Position numbers and translations under genes: made by a program. 32,884 bases of DNA, taken from the NCBI GenBank assembly GCA_045542335.1, contig JAZQKV010000018.1, forward strand, positions 1-32,884. The letters run 5' to 3'. Below, one piece after another: positions 26,147 to 32,521 of this stretch. The notes under the pieces were generated by a model. It worked only from the letters and a program-made list of their open reading frames with translations. It ran no database searches and had not been told where the DNA came from. How positions within the stretch are numbered: the first letter of the stretch is position 1; each line of letters starts with the position of its first letter. This DNA is from CAKSUT01 sp045542335. GTDB taxonomy: Bacteria; Bacillota; Clostridia; Oscillospirales; CAG-382.

Positions 26147-26959
26147 ATGATGAATCATTACAAAAAAAGCTGTGAGATTGGCACAGCAACCGTAAAAGCT
26201 CAAAAGAGGCACATAAAGGGGAGTTTTTCGGAGCATTGGCATGAATTTTTTGAAATTGAATATATCATAAAGGGCACGGGAACCTATATTGTTAACGGAA
26301 AAAGCTATCCCATAAAAGAGAATATGCTTTTCTTCATGTCCCCTGCAGATTTTCATGCCCTTGAGGATTGTGATGCCGAAATATACAACGTTATGTTCAC
26401 CTGTAGTTTATGTGACACAGGCACGCTTTTTAATCTTTGCGCAGGAGGAACAACTGCGGCGAAAGAGTTTTCGGAAAAAGATGGTGCACTTATTGAGCGG
26501 CTACTTGACGAGATAGTATCAAGCGAAGACAGCGAATACTCCGCACTGCTTTTGAGATGTGTAATTCACAAGCTCTCCTTATTACTTACGACTCAAAAAA
26601 GTGTCATAGGCACTCATGTGCGCTCTGCAATAGTACACATTGTCGAAAATTTTCGCACAAATCTTACACTATGTGATGTTGCAAAGTTCGTCGGCATTGC
26701 GCCGGCGTATTTAAGCGCAAAATTCGCGAATGAAACCGGGACAAACTTCAAAGCATATCTTGATAATCTTCGGTTTGATTATGCACTCAAGCTACTTGAA
26801 TTTACGGACATGACGGTATCCGAGATTTGCGTTGAATCGGGGTTTTCTGATTACACAAATTTTATGCGAAGGTTTAAAAACCGGTTTTCTGAAACGCCAA
26901 CAGAATACAGGAAAAATTTCACAAGAGAAAACTCAAAGTATAATTATGCAGAAAAATAA
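26147..26959 (+). CDS. AraC family transcriptional regulator
   Basis: A 270-residue AraC/XylS regulator. N-terminal cupin-type ligand domain (about 1-150) with the HxHxxxEIEYI-like stretch HWHEFFEIEYI. The C-terminal double helix-turn-helix (about 170-265) shows DVAKFVGIAPAYLSAKF as the first helix pair and the typical second: VSEICVESGFSDYTNFMRRFK, then GxxPxEYR as ETPTEYRK. It is divergent from the isomerase-fucU operon and most likely senses that pathway's sugar. ATG at 26147 follows GGAAGGAAAG; a second ATG is the very next codon. Confidence 0.92.
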   Translation: MMNHYKKSCEIGTATVKAQKRHIKGSFSEHWHEFFEIEYIIKGTGTYIVNGKSYPIKENMLFFMSPADFHALEDCDAEIYNVMFTCSLCDTGTLFNLCAGGTTAAKEFSEKDGALIERLLDEIVSSEDSEYSALLLRCVIHKLSLLLTTQKSVIGTHVRSAIVHIVENFRTNLTLCDVAKFVGIAPAYLSAKFANETGTNFKAYLDNLRFDYALKLLEFTDMTVSEICVESGFSDYTNFMRRFKNRFSETPTEYRKNFTRENSKYNYAEK

Positions 26960-26961
26960 GC

Positions 26962-26994
26962 AAAAGAAAAAGCACCTGCAAAAAGCAAGTGCTT
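26962..26994 (-). terminator. intrinsic terminator of the MFS gene (repeat copy 1)
   Basis: AAGCAC and GTGCTT arms (26970-26994), with inner TGC/GCA pairing, followed on the minus strand by TTTTCTTTTG. It lies 20 bases beyond the MFS stop. The same element recurs at 28894, 31533 and 31740. Confidence 0.85.
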
Positions 26995-27014
26995 GAGAAA
27001 CAGAACTATGACAA

Positions 27015-28241
27015 CTAAGCTTGAACTTGTTTCTTTCCGCTGAGAATCGCTCTGTAAAGCATTACGCTCAAAATGATTTCAATTATTGAAATTCCAAGCA
27101 TAATTGCCATAACTACAATCATCGGGAAACTGATAAGGATAGCGGAGAAACCAAGACCTATTCCGGCAGTTGCGACTTTTACTCCAAATTCAAGCAACGT
27201 GAGCAATGTTTGATGATGTTCTTTAGGGGTATTTTCAAATACAACGTCCTGAATATATAGTTTAAATGGATCTCTTATGAAAAGAATTATTATGTATCCC
27301 ACGCTCATCACCATAATTCTCACAATAATCCACGGAATAAATGATCCAAACAGCATAAAGCCAATGGCACAACCAAGCAACGTCGGCAAAGCTATACCCA
27401 TTTTTGCTTGATATTTTTCGTACAGCTTTATAAAAGCTACATTTGATATTACTCGTATAATTCGGGACACACAAATAATTGCACCTATAATTAAAGAAGT
27501 GGTTTCCACGTCAAATTCAGCAAGGAGATTTTGCTGTATAAACAGTTTTCCCTCGTTCTGACCATTGGCAACAACTGTATAAAAAAGTGCGAACAAAACA
27601 ACAGCTATTATAATTGTCAAATCATACCGTATTTTCACATTGGCACCTGTTTTGTTTTTATATGAGATCTTATTATAGCCGGAACAATCCTTCATAAGAA
27701 GCGAAAGCACAAAGCCGATTGTGCAGGTAGTAATACAACCAATCATGGGTAAATAATGATTGAAATTGAACATGAAGCTTGCAACAAAGGAAATAAGCAT
27801 GGTAATGACCGCATAAACTGTATTGCCCGAGGTTCTGATACGCACAAAATCACATCTTCTGTCAATCATATCGAGGTTATTTTCAAGCGCAACAACAGAG
27901 GCATTTCGGAAAATCACAGCAACATCATGAAAAATTCTGCCGAGAAGGACAAGGTAATAATTTTTTCCGAAAGTAATAAAAACTGACGACATCAGCAAAA
28001 ACAATGCTCCTGTTCTTACCGAAGCAGTATTTCCGATTCTCTTAATTATAAAAAGAACAGGAAATTGGAGAGCAATGCAAGCTAACTGTGACAAAGATGT
28101 GATAGAAACGATTTCCGCAGGAGAAAATTCCTTAACTATTGTTAAAAAAAGAGTATCTACGGCGATATAAAACAACAAATCACCTGTAAAGCCTGCATGC
28201 CACGGATACAAGTTCAAAAATCGATTTATGCTTTTATTCAA
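27015..28241 (-). CDS. MFS transporter
   Basis: A 408-residue major facilitator superfamily transporter with about 12 hydrophobic segments. The substrate is not evident; it may be an efflux or sugar-type carrier. Between helices 2 and 3 the usual GxLaDrxGrk is replaced by FIIKRIGNTASVR. TTG at 28241 is taken as the start: GGAGGG lies 7 bases before it, and no upstream ATG is in frame. A promoter with GTGACA/TATAAT lies just upstream and a terminator follows. The gene is divergent from tspO, with 162 bases between them. Confidence 0.85.
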   Translation of the reverse strand: MNKSINRFLNLYPWHAGFTGDLLFYIAVDTLFLTIVKEFSPAEIVSITSLSQLACIALQFPVLFIIKRIGNTASVRTGALFLLMSSVFITFGKNYYLVLLGRIFHDVAVIFRNASVVALENNLDMIDRRCDFVRIRTSGNTVYAVITMLISFVASFMFNFNHYLPMIGCITTCTIGFVLSLLMKDCSGYNKISYKNKTGANVKIRYDLTIIIAVVLFALFYTVVANGQNEGKLFIQQNLLAEFDVETTSLIIGAIICVSRIIRVISNVAFIKLYEKYQAKMGIALPTLLGCAIGFMLFGSFIPWIIVRIMVMSVGYIIILFIRDPFKLYIQDVVFENTPKEHHQTLLTLLEFGVKVATAGIGLGFSAILISFPMIVVMAIMLGISIIEIILSVMLYRAILSGKKQVQA

Positions 28242-28273
28242 GTTTCACCCTCCATTCTTTAATCAACCCGTTC

Positions 28274-28302
28274 ATTATACCACATTTTTTTGTGTTTGTC
28301 AC
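28274..28302 (-). promoter_or_regulatory. promoter of the MFS gene
   Basis: GTGACA (28302-28297) and TATAAT (28279-28274) on the minus strand with a 17-base spacer, 33 bases before the TTG start. Confidence 0.7.
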
Positions 28303-28310
28303 CACTTTTT

Positions 28311-28338
28311 TTGAAAATTACACGAATATAAGTAAAAT
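28311..28338 (+). promoter_or_regulatory. promoter of tspO
   Basis: TTGAAA (28311-28316) and TAAAAT (28333-28338) with a 16-base spacer, about 65 bases before the tspO start. It lies back to back with the MFS promoter. Confidence 0.55.
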
Positions 28339-28403
28339 ATTCATCGAAAAATGCATATTTTCCCACTTTTGCACATAGTATTTGTGCGAAAGGAGGCAAT
28401 ACA

Positions 28404-28874
28404 ATGGGCAAAATCAAAACATATGTCATATCAATTGCAATTTCGCTTGGTGTGGGACTTTTTTCGGCATATGTGACCCGAGGCGGCATGGACATATATT
28501 CGGAGGTAAATGTACCGCCACTTTCGCCGCCATCAATTTTATTTCCGATAGTCTGGACGCTACTATTTATACTTATGGGAATAAGTGCGGCAATGGTTTA
28601 CAACAATACTTCCGCTTCTACGGAACAAAAAAAGAGGGCATTGAAAACGTATGCAATAAGTTTAATATTAAACTTCACATGGAGCATAATATTCTTTAAT
28701 TTGCGTGCATTTTCGCTTGCATTTGTCTGGCTGATACTACTTTTAACATTTATTATCAAAACCATATTACAATACAAAGAAATTTCACCATTAGCGGCAT
28801 ATTTGCAGATTCCATATGCGATATGGGTAACTTTTGCAGGATATCTGACATTGGGGATAGCGGTGTTGAACTGA
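28404..28874 (+). CDS. tspO: TspO/MBR family protein
   Basis: A 156-residue membrane protein of the tryptophan-rich sensory protein/benzodiazepine-receptor family, with five helices. Such proteins bind porphyrins and related tetrapyrroles. Family signatures are present: VPPLSPPSILFPIVWTLLFILMGIS (about 36-60), NFTWSIIFFNLR (about 93-104), and PYAIWVTFAGYL (about 136-147). AAAGGAGG lies 8 bases before the ATG. A 9-bp hairpin with a T run ends the transcript at 28945-28968. Confidence 0.95.
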   Translation: MGKIKTYVISIAISLGVGLFSAYVTRGGMDIYSEVNVPPLSPPSILFPIVWTLLFILMGISAAMVYNNTSASTEQKKRALKTYAISLILNFTWSIIFFNLRAFSLAFVWLILLLTFIIKTILQYKEISPLAAYLQIPYAIWVTFAGYLTLGIAVLN

Positions 28875-28893
28875 AGTCAAAAGGCAAAAGAAA

Positions 28894-28923
28894 AAGCACC
28901 TGCGATTGCAAGTGCTTAGTGGC
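28894..28923 (-). repeat. copy 2 of the tRNA-Asn-type terminator with tRNA 3' end bases
   Basis: The hairpin AAGCAC...GTGCTT (28894-28917) plus AGTGGC (to 28923) is identical over 30 bases to 31740-31769, where AGTGGC is the boundary and CCA end of tRNA-Asn. The preceding A-run differs by one base. Here no tRNA follows; the sequence turns into AAATAACTC. This is the left member of a direct repeat that brackets the AT-rich island. Confidence 0.75.
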
Positions 28924-28944
28924 AAATAACTCATATATTGATAC

Positions 28945-28968
28945 AATGCACCGGGCGGTGCATTTTTT
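28945..28968 (+). terminator. terminator downstream of tspO
   Basis: AATGCACCG (28945-28953) pairs with CGGTGCATT (28956-28964); the T run extends to 28968. It is also the start of repeat-rich sequence at the island edge: ATGCACCG recurs near 31155. Confidence 0.7.
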
Positions 28969-28975
28969 AATGAGT

Positions 28976-29051
28976 TAAGTTTCATTGTGAAAAGATAAGT
29001 TTCATTGTGGTGGCGTTAAGTTTCGGAGTGAAAAAGATGAGTTTCGGGGTG
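28976..29051 (+). repeat. four 14-bp repeats with 20-21 bp period
   Basis: TAAGTTTCNNNGTG-like repeats start at 28976, 28996, 29017 and 29038 (first two TAAGTTTCATTGTG, then TAAGTTTCGGAGTG and TGAGTTTCGGGGTG). A fifth copy, TAAGTTTCAACGTG, lies at 31173-31186 on the far side of the island. Spacing of two helical turns suggests protein-binding repeats. Ends of IS21-family elements carry such multiple repeats, so this may be an insertion-sequence remnant; no transposase is present. The rest of the gene-free stretch 28875-29280 contains a GAGTA-TTCG-TACTC hairpin (29084-29097) and the small RNA below. Confidence 0.65.
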
Positions 29052-29177
29052 AATTTTTAAAATACATCTTTTTTTAGTATCTAGAGTATTCGTACTCCAT
29101 TTCTGCCACATAGTCTTTGTTTTTTCTTTTTAAACAAAATTGTGCAAATCCGATTTGAAATGTTCCATTAAACGTTC

Positions 29178-29236
29178 AAAAAAATAGAGCCCCAGCATTA
29201 CGCCAAAGCCCTTACAAAACTATCGTTTTTCTTTGT
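29178..29236 (-). ncRNA. candidate small RNA downstream of the Abi/HEPN gene
   Basis: A predicted transcript of about 55-60 nt. It starts near 29236, seven bases after a perfect TATAAT. It ends with a G-U-rich 10-bp stem (AGGGCTTTGG, 29212-29203, with CTGGGGCTCT, 29195-29186, loop 29202-29196) followed by A and seven Ts (29185-29178). The 5' part can form a short ACAAA/TTTGT stem. No open reading frame of note is inside. It lies directly after the Abi stop codon on the same strand with its own promoter, which suggests an RNA partner or antitoxin. Seen: promoter and terminator. Inferred: expression and function. Confidence 0.6.
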
Positions 29237-29242
29237 ACTAGT

Positions 29243-29271
29243 ATTATACACTAAAATTTTAAAAATGTCAA
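29243..29271 (-). promoter_or_regulatory. perfect consensus sigma-A promoter after the Abi gene
   Basis: TTGACA (29271-29266) and TATAAT (29248-29243) on the minus strand with a 17-base spacer: every consensus base is present. The -35 ends 10 bases after the Abi stop codon. The only other full-consensus TTGACA boxes noticed in the window have imperfect -10 boxes. The first terminator is about 65 bases downstream. Confidence 0.85.
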
Positions 29272-29280
29272 TCCCTTTGA

Positions 29281-30255
29281 TCAAAAAATTTTAGATAATT
29301 TTAGGAAGAAATCGTATGTGGATATTAGAAGATCATTTTTGGTAAAATAATCAGAATGCTCCACGATTCTGACATTAAGAAGTTCTCTAAGTTCTTTTAT
29401 TCTAATTGTTCTAGTGTTGGTGCTGGTTACAATTTTATTGTATGCATAAAATAAATGAACTATTTGGTTGATTCTAGCATTGGATAGCTTTTTTTCTCTC
29501 ATATTTTTGCCAATCCCAGCTGAAGCAACGAAGGTCGTAATAAATTGTGGGGTCTTGGGTCCGTTTTGACATGGACGAAGATCGTTTATAATACAATTAT
29601 TGTGAGCAGTTGCATTTCTAATTTGTCGAACACGATCCAAGCAGGCTCGATCTATTGGAAGTGTCATAGAATAATTTTCAACACAATAATCAATAATATC
29701 TAGCAAATCCCCAAACGAAATGATTTCTACAAGAGCCCAAATGGGCATTTCGCTTTGGTACTTGGTAATTAAATCTCCACAGTATGGATTATTTAAATTT
29801 TGACGGAGCTTTCCTGCTACTTTTGCAGATCTTTTTTGAATATTACTTGCTCTATCTACAATAGATGCCTGATTTACATCTGATATGTAATCTAGAACAA
29901 TTTTGTAACCATCCTCGCCCGTTCCAGATTGAACACAATTTTCCACAAAAGAAATCAAATACACTTTAAGAAAATGCTCAATGTCTAAACACATTTTAAG
30001 TAAAATATGTCTAACTTCTACATCAATCCTTGCTAATTCAATTAAATATGCGAAGTCTAGGTGTTCATATTTTCCAGTGTCTTTTCCAGCGGTATATTTT
30101 GAATAATTTTTTCTATAAGATGTTAATTTAAAAAAATTATTGTTATTGCACAAATATGCGTTGGCATTAGATACCGACATAATAGAAAATTGAACTCCTT
30201 TGTCTTGAAGGTGTATAATCAAATCGTTGATCACCAACATTGGTTTTGCATGCAT
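29281..30255 (-). CDS. Abi_2/AbiD-AbiF family abortive infection protein (HEPN)
   Basis: A 324-residue protein of the Abi_2 (Abi-like) family, predicted HEPN ribonucleases that block phage growth by cleaving RNA. Seen: ARIDVEVRHILLKMCLDIEHFL (about 75-96), typical of the family's N-terminal helices; IWALVEIISFGDLLDIIDY (about 172-190), its central signature; and QIRNATAHNN (211-220), giving the HEPN motif Rx4H with R213 and H218. The C terminus is unassigned. No signal peptide. It is AT-rich and unlike the flanking genes, which indicates horizontal transfer. ATG at 30255 has AGGAG 7 bases upstream, and a good promoter lies before it. A consensus promoter and candidate small RNA follow its stop codon. 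Some HEPN toxins of this kind are held in check by an RNA or protein partner. Confidence 0.88.
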   Translation of the reverse strand: MHAKPMLVINDLIIHLQDKGVQFSIMSVSNANAYLCNNNNFFKLTSYRKNYSKYTAGKDTGKYEHLDFAYLIELARIDVEVRHILLKMCLDIEHFLKVYLISFVENCVQSGTGEDGYKIVLDYISDVNQASIVDRASNIQKRSAKVAGKLRQNLNNPYCGDLITKYQSEMPIWALVEIISFGDLLDIIDYCVENYSMTLPIDRACLDRVRQIRNATAHNNCIINDLRPCQNGPKTPQFITTFVASAGIGKNMREKKLSNARINQIVHLFYAYNKIVTSTNTRTIRIKELRELLNVRIVEHSDYFTKNDLLISTYDFFLKLSKIF

Positions 30256-30290
30256 AATATTTCTCCTATCAACTCCTTATCGTTTATTGT

Positions 30291-30319
30291 ATTGTACCAC
30301 AAAAACACTTCAATTTCAA
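30291..30319 (-). promoter_or_regulatory. promoter of the Abi gene
   Basis: TTGAAA (30319-30314) and TACAAT (30296-30291) on the minus strand, spacer 17 bases, start about 30 bases before the ATG. Confidence 0.75.
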
Positions 30320-30429
30320 TACTAAAATAATAAAACTCAGAAAATAGTAAAATTTTTATCGAGAAAGATAGAGCAAATCCGAAATATTTAACGAAAATAG
30401 AAAAACAAAAATTAATGTAAAAAAGATAT

Positions 30430-30456
30430 GAGGAGATTTTTCCTCCTTTCTTTTTA
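30430..30456 (+). terminator. plus-strand terminator in the Abi-GNAT gap
   Basis: GAGGA (30430-30434) and TCCTC (30441-30445) form a hairpin followed by CTTTCTTTTTAT. No plus-strand gene ends here, so it may insulate the GNAT promoter or end an unseen transcript from 30320-30430, which is AT-rich and otherwise featureless. Confidence 0.5.
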
Positions 30457-30464
30457 TATATGTA

Positions 30465-30493
30465 TTGAAAACTTAATGACTATTTGCTATAAT
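30465..30493 (+). promoter_or_regulatory. promoter of the GNAT gene
   Basis: TTGAAA (30465-30470) and TATAAT (30488-30493) with a 17-base spacer, about 35 bases before the start codon. Confidence 0.8.
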
Positions 30494-30529
30494 ATAATTG
30501 ATTAACAAAAAAGGATAAGGAAAGTACAA

Positions 30530-31090
30530 ATGCTGACACACAAAGGCACTCAAACTTTACATACTGAAAGATTAGTTTTACGTAGATTTACGGTTGATGA
30601 CGCTAATGATATGTTTTATAATTGGGCAAACGATGAAAAAGTAACTCGTTTTTTGACTTGGCAACCACATGAATCAGTAGATTCAACAAGGCAATTATTA
30701 GAGGGTTGGGTTGGAGCATATGACAATACAAAAACATATAATTGGGTTATTCAATTTGATGGAAAAGCAATAGGTTCAATAAGTGTTGTTCGAATCAGCG
30801 ATAAGTGCGAATATGCTGAACTTGGCTATTGCTTGGGGTATCCTTATTGGAATAAAGGATTTATGTCAGAGGCAACAAAAGCAGTTATTGATTATCTGTT
30901 TTCTGAAATAGGTGTTAATCGTGTAGGTATATCTCACGCTATTGAGAATCCTGGTTCGGGTAAGGTTGCTCAAAAATGTGGTATGACTTATGAGGGAACT
31001 AAACGAGAATATTTTAAAACCTCAACAGGTAAATTTGTTGATATAGTTGATTATGCAATTTTAAAAAGCGAGTGGGAAATCAATAAATAA
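30530..31090 (+). CDS. GNAT family N-acetyltransferase, RimJ/RimL type
   Basis: A 186-residue GCN5-related acetyltransferase. The N terminus (LHTERLVLRRFTVDDAND) is typical of the RimJ/RimL group that acetylates protein N termini or small molecules. The acetyl-CoA-binding region reads LGYCLGYPYWNKGFMSEA (about 99-116), with NKG in the position of the Q/RxxGxG loop, followed by NPGSGKVAQKCGMTYEG (about 143-159). The substrate is unknown. AT-rich like the Abi gene, it starts after AAGGAAAG and has its own promoter. Acetyltransferases can be toxins, drug-resistance enzymes or housekeeping; nothing here decides which. Confidence 0.88.
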   Translation: MLTHKGTQTLHTERLVLRRFTVDDANDMFYNWANDEKVTRFLTWQPHESVDSTRQLLEGWVGAYDNTKTYNWVIQFDGKAIGSISVVRISDKCEYAELGYCLGYPYWNKGFMSEATKAVIDYLFSEIGVNRVGISHAIENPGSGKVAQKCGMTYEGTKREYFKTSTGKFVDIVDYAILKSEWEINK

Positions 31091-31312
31091 CAAATGTTTA
31101 TCAAACACAAAAAGCACCGCCTATTTCCATAAAATGCACCACTTTGTAAATTCGATGCACCGCTTAAAAGGTTAAGTTTCAACGTGATACGAAAATGTCA
31201 TTAACCACAGCTTTTAAGAATGATTTTTCTCTTAAATACAGCCACAATGAAGCTTATCCATAAAAGCAAAACAGCCGAAAACGCCCGTGTTACAAGGGGT
31301 TTCTGCAAAAGA
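31091..31312. repeat. right-hand repeat-rich edge of the island
   Basis: No gene seen. It contains degenerate copies of elements from the left edge: GCACCG at 31114-31119, ATGCACC at 31134 and 31155, and TAAGTTTCAACGTG at 31173-31186. These are in the same orientation as the copies at 28945-29051. Confidence 0.5.
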
Positions 31313-31351
31313 AAAAAGACCAGAGTTTCGTATCAAAACTTTGGTCTTTTT
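31313..31351 (-). terminator. strong hairpin terminator after the third tRNA-like unit
   Basis: AAAAGACCAGAGTTT (31314-31328) pairs with AAACTTTGGTCTTTT (31336-31350), 15 bp with one G-U pair, and T runs on both strands. On the minus strand it lies directly downstream of the tRNA-like unit at 31353-31450. Confidence 0.85.
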
Positions 31352-31352
31352 A

Positions 31353-31450
31353 TGGCTCCCCCTGCTGGGCTCGATACCTGAGACATCATGATTAAGAGGT
31401 TGTTTCGCAACCATGTCATGCGCTCTACCGACTGAGCGGCTATCGCAGAG
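31353..31450 (-). pseudogene. tRNA-Asn-like unit 3, degenerate with anticodon-loop insert
   Basis: Retains the 3' CCA end, D arm and anticodon-stem sequences of the tRNA-Asn at 31766, but the T arm is altered (TCTCAGGTATCGAGCC) and the 5' acceptor strand is replaced by CTCTGCGATAGCCG, which cannot pair with the 3' strand. The anticodon loop holds a 19-base insert (about 31395-31413) containing GGTTGC-GAA-ACAACC-like arms. Probably non-functional. Confidence 0.75.
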
Positions 31451-31524
31451 GAATGATTAATTGTGCTTCCTTTTGCGTCGCCGTTGGCGTCGTGACATCA
31501 TAAATAAGAGGTTGCTACGCAACC
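31451..31524. repeat. 75-bp interspersed repeat, copy 1
   Basis: Begins GAATGATTAATTGTGC, has CGTCGCCGTTGGCG (self-complementary CGCC/GGCG) in the middle and ends in the hairpin GGTTGC-TAC-GCAACC. Further copies are at 31656 and 31840. It fills the spacer between tRNA-like units and their terminators. Confidence 0.8.
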
Positions 31525-31532
31525 AAAGAAAA

Positions 31533-31556
31533 AAGCACCTGCAAAAGCAAGTGCTT
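31533..31556 (-). terminator. terminator of tRNA-like unit 2 (repeat copy 3)
   Basis: AAGCAC...GTGCTT hairpin (31533-31556) followed on the minus strand by TTTTTTCTTTG. Same element as at 26970, 28894 and 31740. Confidence 0.8.
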
Positions 31557-31558
31557 AG

Positions 31559-31656
31559 TGGCTCCCCCTGCTGGGCTCGATACCAGCGACATCATGATTA
31601 AGAGGTTGCTTCGCAACCATGTCATGCGCTCTACCGACTGAGCGGCTATCGCAGAG
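31559..31656 (-). pseudogene. tRNA-Asn-like unit 2, degenerate with anticodon-loop insert
   Basis: The 3' half including CCA matches tRNA-Asn, but the T loop has one extra base (TATCGAGC instead of TTCGAGC). The 5' acceptor strand is the unrelated CTCTGCGATAGCCG. The anticodon loop carries the 19-base hairpin insert (GGTTGC-GAA-GCAACC) in place of two bases of the loop, including the first anticodon position. Probably not a working tRNA. Confidence 0.78.
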
Positions 31657-31731
31657 AAATGATTAAATTGTGCTTCCTTTTGAGTCGCCGTTGGCGCCGT
31701 GAGATCATGAATAAGAGGTTGTTTCGCAACC
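31656..31731. repeat. 75-bp interspersed repeat, copy 2
   Basis: Same layout as copy 1, with GTCGCCGTTGGCGCC in the centre and GGTTGT-TTC-GCAACC at the end. It ends directly before the A-run of the next terminator. Confidence 0.8.
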
Positions 31732-31739
31732 AAAGAAAA

Positions 31740-31763
31740 AAGCACCTGCGATTGCAAGTGCTT
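31740..31763 (-). terminator. terminator of tRNA-Asn (repeat copy 4)
   Basis: AAGCAC and GTGCTT arms with inner TGC-GATT-GCA pairing, followed by TTTTTTCTTTG on the minus strand. It starts 2 bases after the tRNA-Asn CCA end. Confidence 0.88.
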
Positions 31764-31765
31764 AG

Positions 31766-31839
<74 letters not shown>

Positions 31840-31841
<2 letters not shown>

Positions 31842-31914
31842 ATGATTAAATTGTACTTCCTTTTGCGTCGCCGTTGGCGTCGTGACATCATGATTAAGAG
31901 GTTGCTTCGCAACC
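31840..31914. repeat. 75-bp interspersed repeat, copy 3, fused to a tRNA 5' half
   Basis: Same repeat as copies 1 and 2. Instead of running into a terminator it continues through GGTTGC-TTC-GCAACC into ATGTCATGCGC of a tRNA-Asn anticodon arm, so repeat and tRNA share the junction GACATCATGATTAA. Confidence 0.8.
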
Positions 31915-31948
31915 ATGTCATGCGCTCTACCGACTGAGCTAAGGAGGA
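31884..31948 (-). pseudogene. tRNA-Asn-like unit 1, 5' half only
   Basis: Bases 31948-31911 match the 5' half of tRNA-Asn exactly (TCCTCCTTAGC, D arm, GCGCATGAC). The 19-base hairpin insert follows, then TTAATCATGATGTC. After that the T arm and 3' acceptor strand are missing and replaced by the 75-bp repeat. It cannot fold as a complete tRNA. Confidence 0.8.
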
Positions 31949-31975
31949 GTGTTGCGCCTGATTTATCAGGCAAGT

Positions 31976-32091
<116 letters not shown>

Positions 32092-32128
32092 TTGCAATGA
32101 CTCAGGTACTCCCAAATCAAAGCTATGT

Positions 32129-32165
32129 GCAGGTTGCCAAACCTGCTTGCAGTCTGCCGGACTGC
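32129..32165 (-). other. tandem hairpins between the two 5S genes
   Basis: GCAGGTT/AACCTGC (32129-32146) and GCAGTC/GACTGC (32149-32165) are two adjacent stems in the 117-base gap between the 5S copies. They may guide processing or be remnants of the hairpin repeat family seen further left. Confidence 0.5.
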
Positions 32166-32175
32166 TTCCTAATGT

Positions 32176-32204
32176 AAAAAGAGCTCGTCACTTGGACGAG
32201 CTCT
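32176..32204 (-). terminator. intrinsic terminator after 5S copy B
   Basis: GAGCTCGTC (32203-32195 on the minus strand) pairs with GACGAGCTC (32189-32181), loop CAAGT, followed by TTTTT. It should end the rRNA operon before the second 5S gene. Confidence 0.9.
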
Positions 32205-32208
32205 CTGT

Positions 32209-32324
<116 letters not shown>

Positions 32325-32327
32325 TTT

Positions 32328-32403
32328 TGGTGCACCTTCAGGGATTCGAACCCGGGACCCACTGATTAAGAGTCAGTTGCTCTACCAACTGAGCTAAAGG
32401 TGC
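32328..32403 (-). tRNA. tRNA-Lys (CTT)
   Basis: A 76-base cloverleaf with encoded CCA: acceptor GCACCTT/AAGGTGC, anticodon stem ACTGA/TCAGT around CTCTTAA (anticodon CTT), T arm CCGGG-TTCGAAT-CCCTG region, discriminator A. It lies between 23S and 5S, an unusual position. Confidence 0.95.
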
Positions 32404-32405
32404 AG

Positions 32406-32424
32406 GTTTTGGCGTTGCCAAAAC
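32406..32424 (-). other. hairpin immediately upstream of tRNA-Lys
   Basis: GTTTTGGC and GCCAAAAC form a perfect 8-bp stem with a 3-base loop, two bases before the tRNA 5' end. A likely processing signal; its form (short stem, 3-base loop) resembles the GGTTGC-TTC-GCAACC repeat. Confidence 0.6.
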
Positions 32425-32521
32425 AAAGCTTTGCTTCGTATGCAAAACCGTTTTGTGGGTTAGGTTGTTTATCTATACCCTGAAAACCGAATAAAATACT
32501 TCATGCAGTCAAACTCTTTTG

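Noticed and set aside
28894..31763. Repeated hairpins considered as a CRISPR array
   Set aside because: The repeats are few, irregularly spaced, are interspersed with tRNA sequence, and no cas genes or unique equal-length spacers are present.
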